From: M0108 sp964523415
GTDB lineage: Bacteria > Pseudomonadota > Gammaproteobacteria > Chromatiales > Chromatiaceae
Length of the DNA stretch: 18,410 nt
NCBI GenBank assembly: GCA_964523415.1
Contig: CAZFZB010000051.1
Location: 1-18,410, forward strand
Reading direction: 5' to 3'
The notes below the pieces were generated by a model that saw only the letters and a list, made by a program, of their open reading frames with translations, did not search any database and was not told the origin of the DNA. Below, piece after piece: positions 8,026 to 14,591 of the stretch (positions are counted from its first letter, which is position 1; each line of letters begins with the position of its first letter). The position numbers were made by a program, and so were the translations under genes.

Positions 8026-9090
8026 ATGCCAGCCTCCGTACCCACATCCGATCGTCTCATCAGTCCTGACGCGGCTCCGGAAGACAAGGCGCTGGATAGG
8101 GCCATCCGCCCGCGCCAACTGGCGGACTATGTTGGTCAACCGGCGGTGCGCGAGCAGATGGAGATCTTCATCCACGCCGCGCGCCAGCGCCGCGAGACCC
8201 TGGACCACGTCCTCATCTTCGGTCCGCCCGGCCTGGGCAAGACCACCCTGGCGCACATCATTGCCCACGAGATGGCCGTCGGCCTGCGTCAGACCTCGGG
8301 TCCGGTGCTGGAGAAACCCGGCGACCTGGCCGCCCTCCTCACCAACCTGGAACCGGGGGATGTGCTCTTCGTGGACGAGATCCACCGCCTTAGCCCAGTG
8401 GTGGAGGAGGTCCTCTATCCAGCCATGGAGGACTACCAGCTCGATATCATGATCGGCGAGGGGCCGGCGGCTCGCTCCATCAAGCTCGACCTGCCCCCCT
8501 TCACCCTGGTGGGGGCCACCACCCGTGCGGGCCTCCTGACCTCGCCCCTGCGGGATCGCTTCGGTATCGTCCAACGCCTGGAGTTCTACTCGGCGGAGGA
8601 TCTGACCCACATCGTCAGCCGCTCCGCCCGCATTCTGGGCATCGAGGCCGAGCCGGCCGGCGCCGCTGAGATCGCCCGACGCTCCCGGGGCACGCCGCGC
8701 ATCGCCAACCGCCTGTTACGTCGGGTGCGCGACTATGCCCAGGTCAAGGGCCAGGGCCACATCACCGCTGGGGTGGCGGATCTCGCACTGTCCCTGCTCA
8801 AGGTCGATGCCCAGGGCTTCGACCACATGGACCGTCGCCTGCTGGCGGCGGTCATCGAGAAGTTCGACGGCGGCCCCGTGGGCGTCGATAGCCTCGCCGC
8901 CGCCATTGGGGAGGAGCGTGGCACCATCGAGGATGTGCTCGAACCCTTTCTCATCCAGCAGGGCTTTCTGATGCGCACCCCTCGCGGGCGCATGGCTACC
9001 CAGACCGCCTATCTGCATCTGGGTATCCGGCCGCCGCGACCAGCCGCTACCCAGGGTGGTCCATTGGGGGATTTGTTTGGCGAGATTTGA
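8026..9090 (+). CDS. ruvB: Holliday junction branch migration helicase RuvB
   Basis: Cytoplasmic AAA+ motor that, with RuvA, drives branch migration of Holliday junctions in recombination and repair. The protein is 354 aa and follows E. coli RuvB closely along its length. Walker A is GPPGLGKT (66-73) and Walker B is VDEIH (about 116-120). The signature VVEEVLYPAMEDYQLDI follows, then sensor 1 (GATTRAG), the arginine finger region (LRDRFG), and the C-terminal winged helix with RTPRGRMAT. Start: ATG 8026 gives MPASVPTSDRLIS, aligning with the E. coli N-terminus; ATG 7990 is also in frame, and the frame is open back into pbpC. Neither has a strong ribosome site. ruvA and ruvC, usual operon partners, do not flank it, and neither do the tol-pal genes that often follow. 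It starts 92 bp after pbpC on the same strand. Confidence 0.97.
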   Translation: MPASVPTSDRLISPDAAPEDKALDRAIRPRQLADYVGQPAVREQMEIFIHAARQRRETLDHVLIFGPPGLGKTTLAHIIAHEMAVGLRQTSGPVLEKPGDLAALLTNLEPGDVLFVDEIHRLSPVVEEVLYPAMEDYQLDIMIGEGPAARSIKLDLPPFTLVGATTRAGLLTSPLRDRFGIVQRLEFYSAEDLTHIVSRSARILGIEAEPAGAAEIARRSRGTPRIANRLLRRVRDYAQVKGQGHITAGVADLALSLLKVDAQGFDHMDRRLLAAVIEKFDGGPVGVDSLAAAIGEERGTIEDVLEPFLIQQGFLMRTPRGRMATQTAYLHLGIRPPRPAATQGGPLGDLFGEI

Positions 9091-9437
9091 CAATAGGCTT
9101 GGATCGGTTCCTTCAGCCTGACTCGGCGCCTGCGGCACCGAATGTTCGTGCGGGCGAAGTTGGGCTAGATGCAATGAAGGCACAGCTCCATACAGCCGGA
9201 CTGGGCCTTGAAGCCAAGGCTGATCGGTAACGACGGACTCGCGGCTGGCTGATCGAGGTGGTTCAAAACGAAGGGTCATCCTGGCCGAGTGCCATGCATA
9301 GGCTTTCAGATGGGTTTCTGAAGGGATCCGCCGGTCGAATGACCGGTCTGGGGGATGCACGAACGGCAGGAACTAGCCGCGAGTTGCCTGACACAAGCCC
9401 CATCGGGTCAATCCGGTTTTCAATTCTGCCCGCTACC
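9091..9437. other. Intergenic region between convergent ruvB and fsr
   Basis: 347 bp with no gene I can support: frames on both strands are broken by stops or show no family features. It holds three small inverted repeats: 9124-9140 (CGGCGCC / GGCACCG, one mismatch), 9305-9322 (TTCAGA / TCTGAA) and 9331-9346 (CCGGTC-GAAT-GACCGG). None is followed by a T-run, but their place between converging genes suits a transcription end zone. Decayed coding sequence cannot be excluded. Confidence 0.5.
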
Positions 9438-10751
9438 TCATGGTTGCCGCTTAGGAACCCCTTCCAGGCCCGTACGCCACCGGCCATTGTCTGTGCCGTC
9501 CTGATCAGGTCCGGCCTGCTGGTCGCCTCCGGCGGATGGGACACCCGGCTTCGCCATGCGCAGGTCGGGCAGGAAAACCGCCAGCATGCCGATCAGCGGC
9601 AGGAAGGAGCAGAGCTTGTACATTGCCTCGATGCCCCAACGGTCGGCCAGTTGCCCGAGCACGGCGGCCCCGATGCCGGCCAGGCCGAAGGCCAGCCCGA
9701 AGAACAGGCCGGAGATGGTGCCCACCCGGCCGGGAATCAGTTCCTGCGCGTATACCACCATGGCCGGGAAGGCCGACGCCAGCATGAAGCCGATGGCCAG
9801 CGTTAGCAGGGCCGAGGTGCCCAGGCCCACGTAGGGCAGCATCAGGGTGAACGGCGCCACGCCGAGGATCGATAGCCAGATCACCCGCTTGCGTCCTATG
9901 CGGTCACCGAGCGGCCCGCCGAGCAGGGTGCCCATGGCTACCGCGAACAGGAAGATGAACAGATGGTACTGCGCCTCGCGGGTGCCGATACCGTAGTGCT
10001 GCATGAGGAAGAAGATCAGGTAGCTGCCGATGCTTGCCAGATAGAAGAACTTGGAGAACATCAACGCCAGCAGCACGGATAGGGTGGATAGCACCTGCCG
10101 CCGGGGCAAGGAGTGCAGCCTGGGCGCTGCCGCCTTTTTCGGCTGGCGGTGCTGGTTTCGATACCAGAAACCGACGCCGGTCAGCACCATCATGGCTAGC
10201 AGCGCGAACAGCGAAAACAGGGCGATGCTGCGCTGGCCATGCGGCAGCACGATCCAGGCCGCGAGGAGTGGACCGAAGGCCGCACCGGCATTGCCGCCGA
10301 CCTGGAAGATCGACTGCGCCAGGCCGTGCCGCCCACCCGAGGCCATGCGTGCCACCCGTGAGGCCTCCGGGTGGAACACCGCCGAGCTGGTGCCGACCAG
10401 CGCCGCCGCTAACAGCAGCATCGGAAAACTCGAAACCTGCGACAGGGCCAGCAGCCCGGTCAGCGTGCAGCCCATGCCCAGTGCCAGCGAAAACGGCTTG
10501 GGATGACGGTCGGTGTAATAGCCCACCAGCGGCTGCAATAGTGAGGCCGTGAACTGGAACGACAGCGTGATCAGGCCGATCTGCGCGAAGGAAAGTTGGA
10601 AGCCGCTCTTGAACAGCGGATAGATGGCCAGCATCAGCGACTGCATGGTGTCGTTGAGGAAATGCGAAAAGCTGATCGCGCCCAGCACATTGAAGGCGGT
10701 GCGCTCGGCAGGGGTGTGCTGGGTGGCGGAATGGGTGGAGGCGAGTGACAT
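9438..10751 (-). CDS. fsr: MFS efflux transporter, fosmidomycin resistance (Fsr) family
   Basis: A 12-helix major facilitator exporter of the inner membrane, 437 aa. It follows E. coli Fsr over nearly its full length, including GAISFSHFLND near the start, HPEASRVARMASGGRHGLAQSIFQVGGN in the middle (nt about 10272-10380), GDRIGRKRVIW, and YAQELIPGRVG. E. coli Fsr exports fosmidomycin when overexpressed; the natural substrate is unclear, so resistance is inferred from family. The frame is open to 10937 but the ATG at 10749-10751 (MSLASTHSATQHTPAERTAF) fits the family. No good ribosome site precedes it. In the leader, 30 to 51 bp upstream, CCACCC and GGGTGG form a 6-bp stem with a 10-base loop (10781-10802). 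The C-terminus runs about 28 residues past the E. coli end (after LPDLRM), polar and Gly/Asp-rich, perhaps read-through into former intergenic DNA. It is probably transcribed alone. Confidence 0.92.
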   Translation of the reverse strand: MSLASTHSATQHTPAERTAFNVLGAISFSHFLNDTMQSLMLAIYPLFKSGFQLSFAQIGLITLSFQFTASLLQPLVGYYTDRHPKPFSLALGMGCTLTGLLALSQVSSFPMLLLAAALVGTSSAVFHPEASRVARMASGGRHGLAQSIFQVGGNAGAAFGPLLAAWIVLPHGQRSIALFSLFALLAMMVLTGVGFWYRNQHRQPKKAAAPRLHSLPRRQVLSTLSVLLALMFSKFFYLASIGSYLIFFLMQHYGIGTREAQYHLFIFLFAVAMGTLLGGPLGDRIGRKRVIWLSILGVAPFTLMLPYVGLGTSALLTLAIGFMLASAFPAMVVYAQELIPGRVGTISGLFFGLAFGLAGIGAAVLGQLADRWGIEAMYKLCSFLPLIGMLAVFLPDLRMAKPGVPSAGGDQQAGPDQDGTDNGRWRTGLEGVPKRQP

Positions 10752-11050
10752 GTGTCGTGACGTGCCGGAGGTTTTCAGGGCCACCCCTGGTGTTATGGGT
10801 GGGGAGGTGCCCTGCTTCAGGAATTTCCGGATGATGCTACGCGAACGGCGACCGCCTGAGTAGAGCGGACCTCGGAATGGCCGGATTACGGAAGTGACGT
10901 CAGCCAGGTCCGGGCCGGGAACAGCCAGGGCTAACATTGGACCCTGCGTTGTGCCCAGAGCGCCGCAAGCGCGGTTTCACACTGGATTCCACCCGCTGCT
11001 GACGCGCTGCCCTTGTCTTTCCCGTCCGGAAAAAACATACACCTGGACCT

Positions 11051-11626
11051 TCAAAACAGCGGGAAAGGGTACTCATCCCCAAAGGGGTTCGCGGGCCGCG
11101 CCCGCCCCGCACGCTTGATGTGGACCGGATCGCCGATCATGGCCCGGCTGAAGAGCAGCTTGGCGTCCTCGTATTTCAGTCGCACGCAACCGTGGGAGTC
11201 GGCGTGACCGGGTAGCCAGCCCTCGTGGATGAAATAGGGCCCATGAAATTGCAAGGAATAGGGCATGGGGGTGTTCTGGTCGAAGTAGTTGGTGTACTTG
11301 CCAGAGCGTTTGTCTTCCTCCTTGGACAGGACGCTAAAGTCACCCGCCGGCGTGGGGTGTTCCGGAGAGCCCGAGGAGACGGGGCCGCTGGCGAAGACCC
11401 GGTCATCCTCGCGATATTCGAAGGTCTGGGAGTCCAGGAAGATGGTAATGGACCTCTGCTGGGCCGGGGGAATGGCGTAACGCTGGTCCTCCGGCGGCTG
11501 GGGACGCGGTTCCTCGGCAGGTCTGACCCTGTGCATGGCAGCCATTCGTTCCTCTTGATGGGCGCAACCGACAGCCGCCAGGGAACTGGCCAGGAGGGAA
11601 GCAAGGGCAAGGCGGAGGTTTGACAT
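11051..11626 (-). CDS. L,D-transpeptidase, YkuD family, lipoprotein
   Basis: A 191-aa envelope enzyme. The leader MSNLRLALASLLASSLAAVGC has a lipobox (AVGC, Cys21) with Ala at the next position, suggesting outer-membrane sorting. A Pro/Glu/Gln-rich linker follows (about 25-55), then the YkuD domain: TPAGDFSV, FIHEGW with a likely catalytic-site His134, and SHGCVRL with nucleophile Cys147. The family makes 3-3 cross-links or joins proteins to peptidoglycan; which of these applies cannot be read from sequence. It lacks the LysM-like part of the other L,D-transpeptidase in this window and is much shorter. A good ribosome site, AAGGG, lies about five bases before the ATG. It is divergent from ubiU, with a strong inverted repeat between them. 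The next gene in its direction, fsr, starts 299 bp further on, so they are probably separate units. Confidence 0.92.
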   Translation of the reverse strand: MSNLRLALASLLASSLAAVGCAHQEERMAAMHRVRPAEEPRPQPPEDQRYAIPPAQQRSITIFLDSQTFEYREDDRVFASGPVSSGSPEHPTPAGDFSVLSKEEDKRSGKYTNYFDQNTPMPYSLQFHGPYFIHEGWLPGHADSHGCVRLKYEDAKLLFSRAMIGDPVHIKRAGRARPANPFGDEYPFPLF

Positions 11627-11680
11627 CTATCCCTTCTCGGTAGCTTGCCAAAGGATGGCCTATGACGTGGTCCGATGCAA

Positions 11681-11708
11681 CCAGGCTAGGGCCGGTGGCC
11701 CTGCCTGG
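11681..11708. repeat. 28-bp near-perfect inverted repeat between the lipoprotein L,D-transpeptidase and ubiU
   Basis: The outer arms are CCAGGC (11681-11686) and GCCTGG (11703-11708). The inner arms are AGGGCC (11688-11693) and GGCCCT (11697-11702), around a GGT loop, with one unpaired T at 11687. This makes a 12-bp stem. It lies 55 bp upstream of the minus-strand gene and about 100 bp before the ubiU promoter. No T-run follows on either side. Confidence 0.6.
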
Positions 11709-11774
11709 GGGGCTTGCCACTCGGTTGCGCCAGCCTGCGCGTTCTGAGTTACCAGCCTGGGACATCACCCGTCA

Positions 11775-11788
11775 TTGACCTCCGTCAT
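11775..11788. promoter_or_regulatory. FNR/CRP-family box upstream of ubiU
   Basis: TTGAC-CTCC-GTCAT matches the FNR-type pattern TTGAT-N4-ATCAA, or its TTGAC-N4-GTCAA variant with one mismatch in the last base. Its centre (11781.5) falls about 40.5 to 41.5 bp before the start expected from the TATAAT at 11810, the usual class II activator position. In E. coli the ubiUVT genes serve anaerobic ubiquinone synthesis, so FNR control is plausible. It is a prediction only. Confidence 0.55.
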
Positions 11789-11815
11789 GACCAGCCAGCG
11801 CCAAAAGATTATAAT
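11787..11815 (+). promoter_or_regulatory. Sigma70-type promoter of ubiU
   Basis: A perfect -10 TATAAT (11810-11815) lies 17 bp after a -35-like ATGACC (11787-11792, four of six matches). The expected start near 11822 leaves a short leader of about 30 bases before the ATG at 11852. The weak -35 overlaps the FNR-like box, as in activator-dependent promoters. Confidence 0.65.
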
Positions 11816-11851
11816 TCCCCAAGAAATTGTCCCCCTCGGATGTTCACTTTC

Positions 11852-12865
11852 ATGCATCTATCCCCACCGATCGAACTCGTCTGTCCCGCTGGTAGCCTGC
11901 CGGCGCTGAAAACCGCCATCGATAACGGCGCCGATACGGTGTACCTGGGTTTCAAGGACGCCACCAATGCCCGCAACTTCACCGGACTGAATTTCGACCC
12001 ACCGCGCCTGCGGGAGGGGATCGCCTTCGCCCATGCCCGGGGCCGCAAGGTGCTGCTGGCCCTCAATACCTATCCCCAGGCCGGCAACTGGTCGAGTTGG
12101 ACGGAAGCGGTGGACCGTGCCGCGGACTTTGGCGTCGATGCCGTGATCCTGGCCGATCCGGGGCTCATGGCTTACGCGGCCAAACGGCACCCGGGGTTGC
12201 GGTTGCATCTCTCGGTCCAGGGTTCGGCGACCAGTTATGAGGCGATCAACTTCTATCACGAGCGATTCGGCATCCAGCGCGCCGTCCTGCCCCGCGTCCT
12301 GTCCCTGGCCCAGGTGGAGGGCGTCATCGCCCACACCCCGGTGGAGATCGAGGTCTTCGGCTTTGGCGGCCTGTGCGTCATGGTCGAGGGCCGTTGCGCC
12401 CTGTCGGCCTATGCCACCGGCGAGTCGCCGAATTGCCAGGGGGCCTGCTCCCCTGGCCGGTGGGTGCGCTGGGAGGAGACGTCCCAGGGCATGGAGACCC
12501 GCCTCAACGGCATCCTGATCGACCGCTTTGCCGAGGGGGAGCGTACCGGCTATCCGACCCTCTGCAAGGGCCGTTTCGAGGTCGAGGGGGCGACCTATTA
12601 CGCCATTGAGGAACCCACCAGCCTCAACACCCTGGAACTGCTGCCCGAATTGGCGCGCGTGGGGATTCGCGCCATCAAGATCGAGGGTCGCCAGCGCAGC
12701 CCGGCCTATGTCGCCCAGGTTACCCGGGTCTGGCGTGCGGCCATCGACGCCCTCAGGACCGCCCCGGCGCGCTTCCAGGTGGCCCCGTCTTGGATGGCCG
12801 AACTCAATAAGGTCTCCGAGGGTCAAAGTCACACCCTGGGCGCCTATCACCGGCCTTGGAAATGA
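11852..12865 (+). CDS. ubiU: UbiU, O2-independent ubiquinone hydroxylation protein (U32 peptidase family)
   Basis: A cytoplasmic [4Fe-4S] protein of the U32 family that with UbiV allows the ring hydroxylations of ubiquinone synthesis without oxygen. The protein is 337 aa (E. coli UbiU 331) and very similar throughout, for example PAGSLPALKTAIDNGAD, VLPRVLS, EEPTSLNTLELLPEL and KIEGRQRSPAYV. The four cluster ligands of E. coli (Cys169, 176, 193, 232) have counterparts at Cys175, 182, 199 and 238, a constant offset of six. An extra Cys195 sits close to the third. Start: ATG 11852 (MHLSPPIELVCPAG) best fits the E. coli N-terminus; ATG 11840 is an equally open alternative, and neither has a strong ribosome site. 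Its TGA overlaps an in-frame ATG of ubiV (ATGA at 12862-12865), so translation is likely coupled. It is the first gene of ubiU-ubiV-ubiT. Confidence 0.96.
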   Translation: MHLSPPIELVCPAGSLPALKTAIDNGADTVYLGFKDATNARNFTGLNFDPPRLREGIAFAHARGRKVLLALNTYPQAGNWSSWTEAVDRAADFGVDAVILADPGLMAYAAKRHPGLRLHLSVQGSATSYEAINFYHERFGIQRAVLPRVLSLAQVEGVIAHTPVEIEVFGFGGLCVMVEGRCALSAYATGESPNCQGACSPGRWVRWEETSQGMETRLNGILIDRFAEGERTGYPTLCKGRFEVEGATYYAIEEPTSLNTLELLPELARVGIRAIKIEGRQRSPAYVAQVTRVWRAAIDALRTAPARFQVAPSWMAELNKVSEGQSHTLGAYHRPWK

Positions 12866-12891
12866 CGCCTTCATCACGGGAAATGCACTCG

Positions 12892-13788
12892 ATGCGACTG
12901 ACCCTCGGACCTCTGCTCTACTACTGGCCGCGCCAGCAGGTCCTGGATTTCTACGCCGCGATCGCCGAGAGCCCCGTGGACTCCGTCTACCTGGGCGAGA
13001 CCGTCTGCTCCCGCCGCCACGAGTTGCGTCTGGAGGACTGGCTGGGTCTTGGCCGGGATCTTGCGGCCGCTGGAAAGGAGGTGGTCCTGGCCACCCAAGG
13101 CCTGATCGAGTCCGAATCCGATCTCAAGGGCCTGCGCCAGATCATCGGCCAGGATGAATTTCGGGTCGAGGCCAACGACATAGCCGCCGTGCGTCTGTTG
13201 GCGGAGGCCGGGGTTGAGAATTGGGTCGCCGGGCCTACGCTCAATGTCTTCAACCCCCGTACCCTGGAGTTGCTGATGGCGGCCGGTGCCGGGCGATGGG
13301 TTCTGGCCCCCGAGGTGTCGGGGACGGCCCTGTCCGAGATCCGCGCCGGCCTGACCACGCCCATCGACGCCGAGGTCTTCGCCTATGGGCGCCTGCCCCT
13401 GGCCCATTCGGCGCGCTGTTTCACGGCCCGTCATTTCAACCTGCAAAAGGATACCTGCGAGTTTCGATGCCTCGCCATCATGGACGGCCTGTCGTTGCGC
13501 ACGCGGGAGGGCGAGCCCTTCCTGACCCTCAATGGCGTCCAGACCCAATCGGCGCGGGTCCACAATCTGTTGGCCGACCTGCCCAGCTTGGTCGACCGCG
13601 CCGAATTGTTGCGCATCAGTCCCCAAGGCGCCCATACCCTGGAGATCCTCAACCTTTTCCGCTCCGCCCTGGATGGGAGCTTGACCCCGGCCTTGGCCCT
13701 CGACACCAGCCGCGACTATATGCCCGAGGCCCCCTGTAATGGCTTCTGGCATGGCCGGCCTGGGGTCGAGCAATACGTTGCCGCCTAG
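12892..13788 (+). CDS. ubiV: UbiV, O2-independent ubiquinone hydroxylation protein (U32 peptidase family)
   Basis: Partner of UbiU in a heterodimer carrying two [4Fe-4S] clusters and needed for oxygen-independent ubiquinone hydroxylation; 298 aa. Features shared with E. coli UbiV are the start MRLTLGPLLYYWP, YLGETVCSRR, the central GRLPLAHSARCFTAR, and LSPQG-like RISPQG near the end. The four cluster cysteines are present at Cys39, 176, 189 and 193, matching E. coli Cys39, 180, 193 and 197. The ATG at 12892 aligns with the E. coli start and has GGGA ten bases upstream. In-frame ATGs at 12862 (overlapping the ubiU stop as ATGA) and 12883 are possible alternatives and would add 10 or 3 residues. 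The tight junction with ubiU indicates one operon. Confidence 0.95.
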   Translation: MRLTLGPLLYYWPRQQVLDFYAAIAESPVDSVYLGETVCSRRHELRLEDWLGLGRDLAAAGKEVVLATQGLIESESDLKGLRQIIGQDEFRVEANDIAAVRLLAEAGVENWVAGPTLNVFNPRTLELLMAAGAGRWVLAPEVSGTALSEIRAGLTTPIDAEVFAYGRLPLAHSARCFTARHFNLQKDTCEFRCLAIMDGLSLRTREGEPFLTLNGVQTQSARVHNLLADLPSLVDRAELLRISPQGAHTLEILNLFRSALDGSLTPALALDTSRDYMPEAPCNGFWHGRPGVEQYVAA

Positions 13789-13825
13789 CGCCCAAGCGAC
13801 CCTCGTTCCAACCCACGGCCGCCCC

Positions 13826-13841
13826 ACCCGATCCATCGGGT
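13826..13841. repeat. Inverted repeat in the ubiV-ubiT gap
   Basis: ACCCGAT (13826-13832) and ATCGGGT (13835-13841) are perfect 7-base complements separated by two bases. It lies between the ubiV stop and the ubiT start. No T-run follows, so termination is unlikely; it could slow mRNA decay or be chance. Confidence 0.4.
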
Positions 13842-13869
13842 GATCTGGTGATTGCATTGGAGTCCGATC

Positions 13870-14451
13870 ATGAAGCTTCTCCCTCGTTTGCCCACCCCGC
13901 CCCGTTTCATCGCCGTTCCTCTCGACCGGCTGCGGCAGCGGATCGAGGAGCGGCTGGAAAATCCGCGGATCCCTGACTTCAACCTGCCGCCCGCCCTGGC
14001 CCGATTCCTGGCCCGGTTGCCCGTGCAGCCACCAACCCTGGCCTTGACCCTAGCCCTGAACCTGGCCCTCGATCGGATCCTGCCCCGTGATGTCCTAGCA
14101 CCCCTGACCGGGCGCTGGCTGCGCATGATCGTCACCGATGCCGGCCTGACCCTCGATTTCCACCTGAGTGAGAAAGGGTTCCGCTCCGGACCCCCCCAAG
14201 ACGAGCGCCCGGGTGGCAAACCCCATCTCACCCTATCCGCCCGCACCCGCGACTACCTGGCCCTGGCCCTGCGCGAGGAGGATGCCGACACCCTCTTTTT
14301 CAGCCGCCGCCTGCGCATGGAGGGTGAAACCGACCTGGGTCTCCTGGTCAAAAATACCCTGGATGCCGTCGATTGGGACGCCCTCAAGGAACGGCTGGAG
14401 CGATTCCTGCCGCCTCGTGACCCTGAGACGACGGGCTATTCCACCGCCTGA
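13870..14451 (+). CDS. ubiT: UbiT, SCP2-domain accessory factor for anaerobic ubiquinone synthesis
   Basis: A lipid-binding SCP2-type protein required with UbiU and UbiV for oxygen-independent ubiquinone synthesis; it is thought to bind polyprenyl intermediates, as UbiJ does in the aerobic pathway. The protein is 193 aa (E. coli UbiT 174). The best match is the C-terminal half: SARTRDYLALALREEDADTL, then RLRMEGETDLGLLVKNTLDAVD, very like the E. coli stretch ending in VKNLMDAIE. The N-terminal third is Pro/Arg-rich with hydrophobic patches and less conserved. Start: ATG 13870 has GGAG at 13859-13862, seven bases upstream; the frame is open to 13852. It lies 81 bp after ubiV on the same strand. 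In E. coli ubiT is divergent from ubiUV; here all three point the same way. Confidence 0.92.
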   Translation: MKLLPRLPTPPRFIAVPLDRLRQRIEERLENPRIPDFNLPPALARFLARLPVQPPTLALTLALNLALDRILPRDVLAPLTGRWLRMIVTDAGLTLDFHLSEKGFRSGPPQDERPGGKPHLTLSARTRDYLALALREEDADTLFFSRRLRMEGETDLGLLVKNTLDAVDWDALKERLERFLPPRDPETTGYSTA

Positions 14452-14474
14452 GCGTCAGGGGGCATCCGGAAGCG

Positions 14475-14506
14475 ACAAGGGCCTGGACCTTGTCTAGGGT
14501 CCAGGC
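14475..14506 (+). promoter_or_regulatory. Two mutually exclusive hairpins in the nspC leader
   Basis: Hairpin 1 pairs ACAAGG (14475-14480) with CCTTGT (14488-14493). Hairpin 2 pairs GCCTGGACC (14481-14489) with GGTCCAGGC (14498-14506) around an 8-base loop. They share bases 14488-14489 and each would occupy the other's loop, so only one can form at a time. Hairpin 2 is a strong 9-bp GC-rich stem but no T-run follows. It may be an intergenic stabiliser, a weak terminator after ubiT, or an attenuator of nspC. Confidence 0.5.
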
Positions 14507-14591
14507 GGACGCGGGCGAGGGGTGGGGCGACATGATCGACGCAGCCGTACTTCGGTGCCAGGTCGGGTTAACGGGACTTAAGGAGGGTGCC

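Noticed and set aside
9331..9346. Intrinsic terminator for ruvB or fsr
   Set aside because: CCGGTC-GAAT-GACCGG is a neat hairpin, but no T-run follows on either strand, so it is noted only as an inverted repeat.
9140..9437. Remnant of a transposase or other broken gene after ruvB
   Set aside because: The sequence has several short frames interrupted by stops, but no translated stretch resembles a family I can name.
10963..10974. CCGC-AAGC-GCGG hairpin as a terminator for the lipoprotein L,D-transpeptidase
   Set aside because: Only a 4-bp stem, and on the minus strand no T-run follows it.
11858..13857. Two long minus-strand open frames opposite ubiU and ubiV
   Set aside because: Antisense shadows of well-identified genes; no family features.
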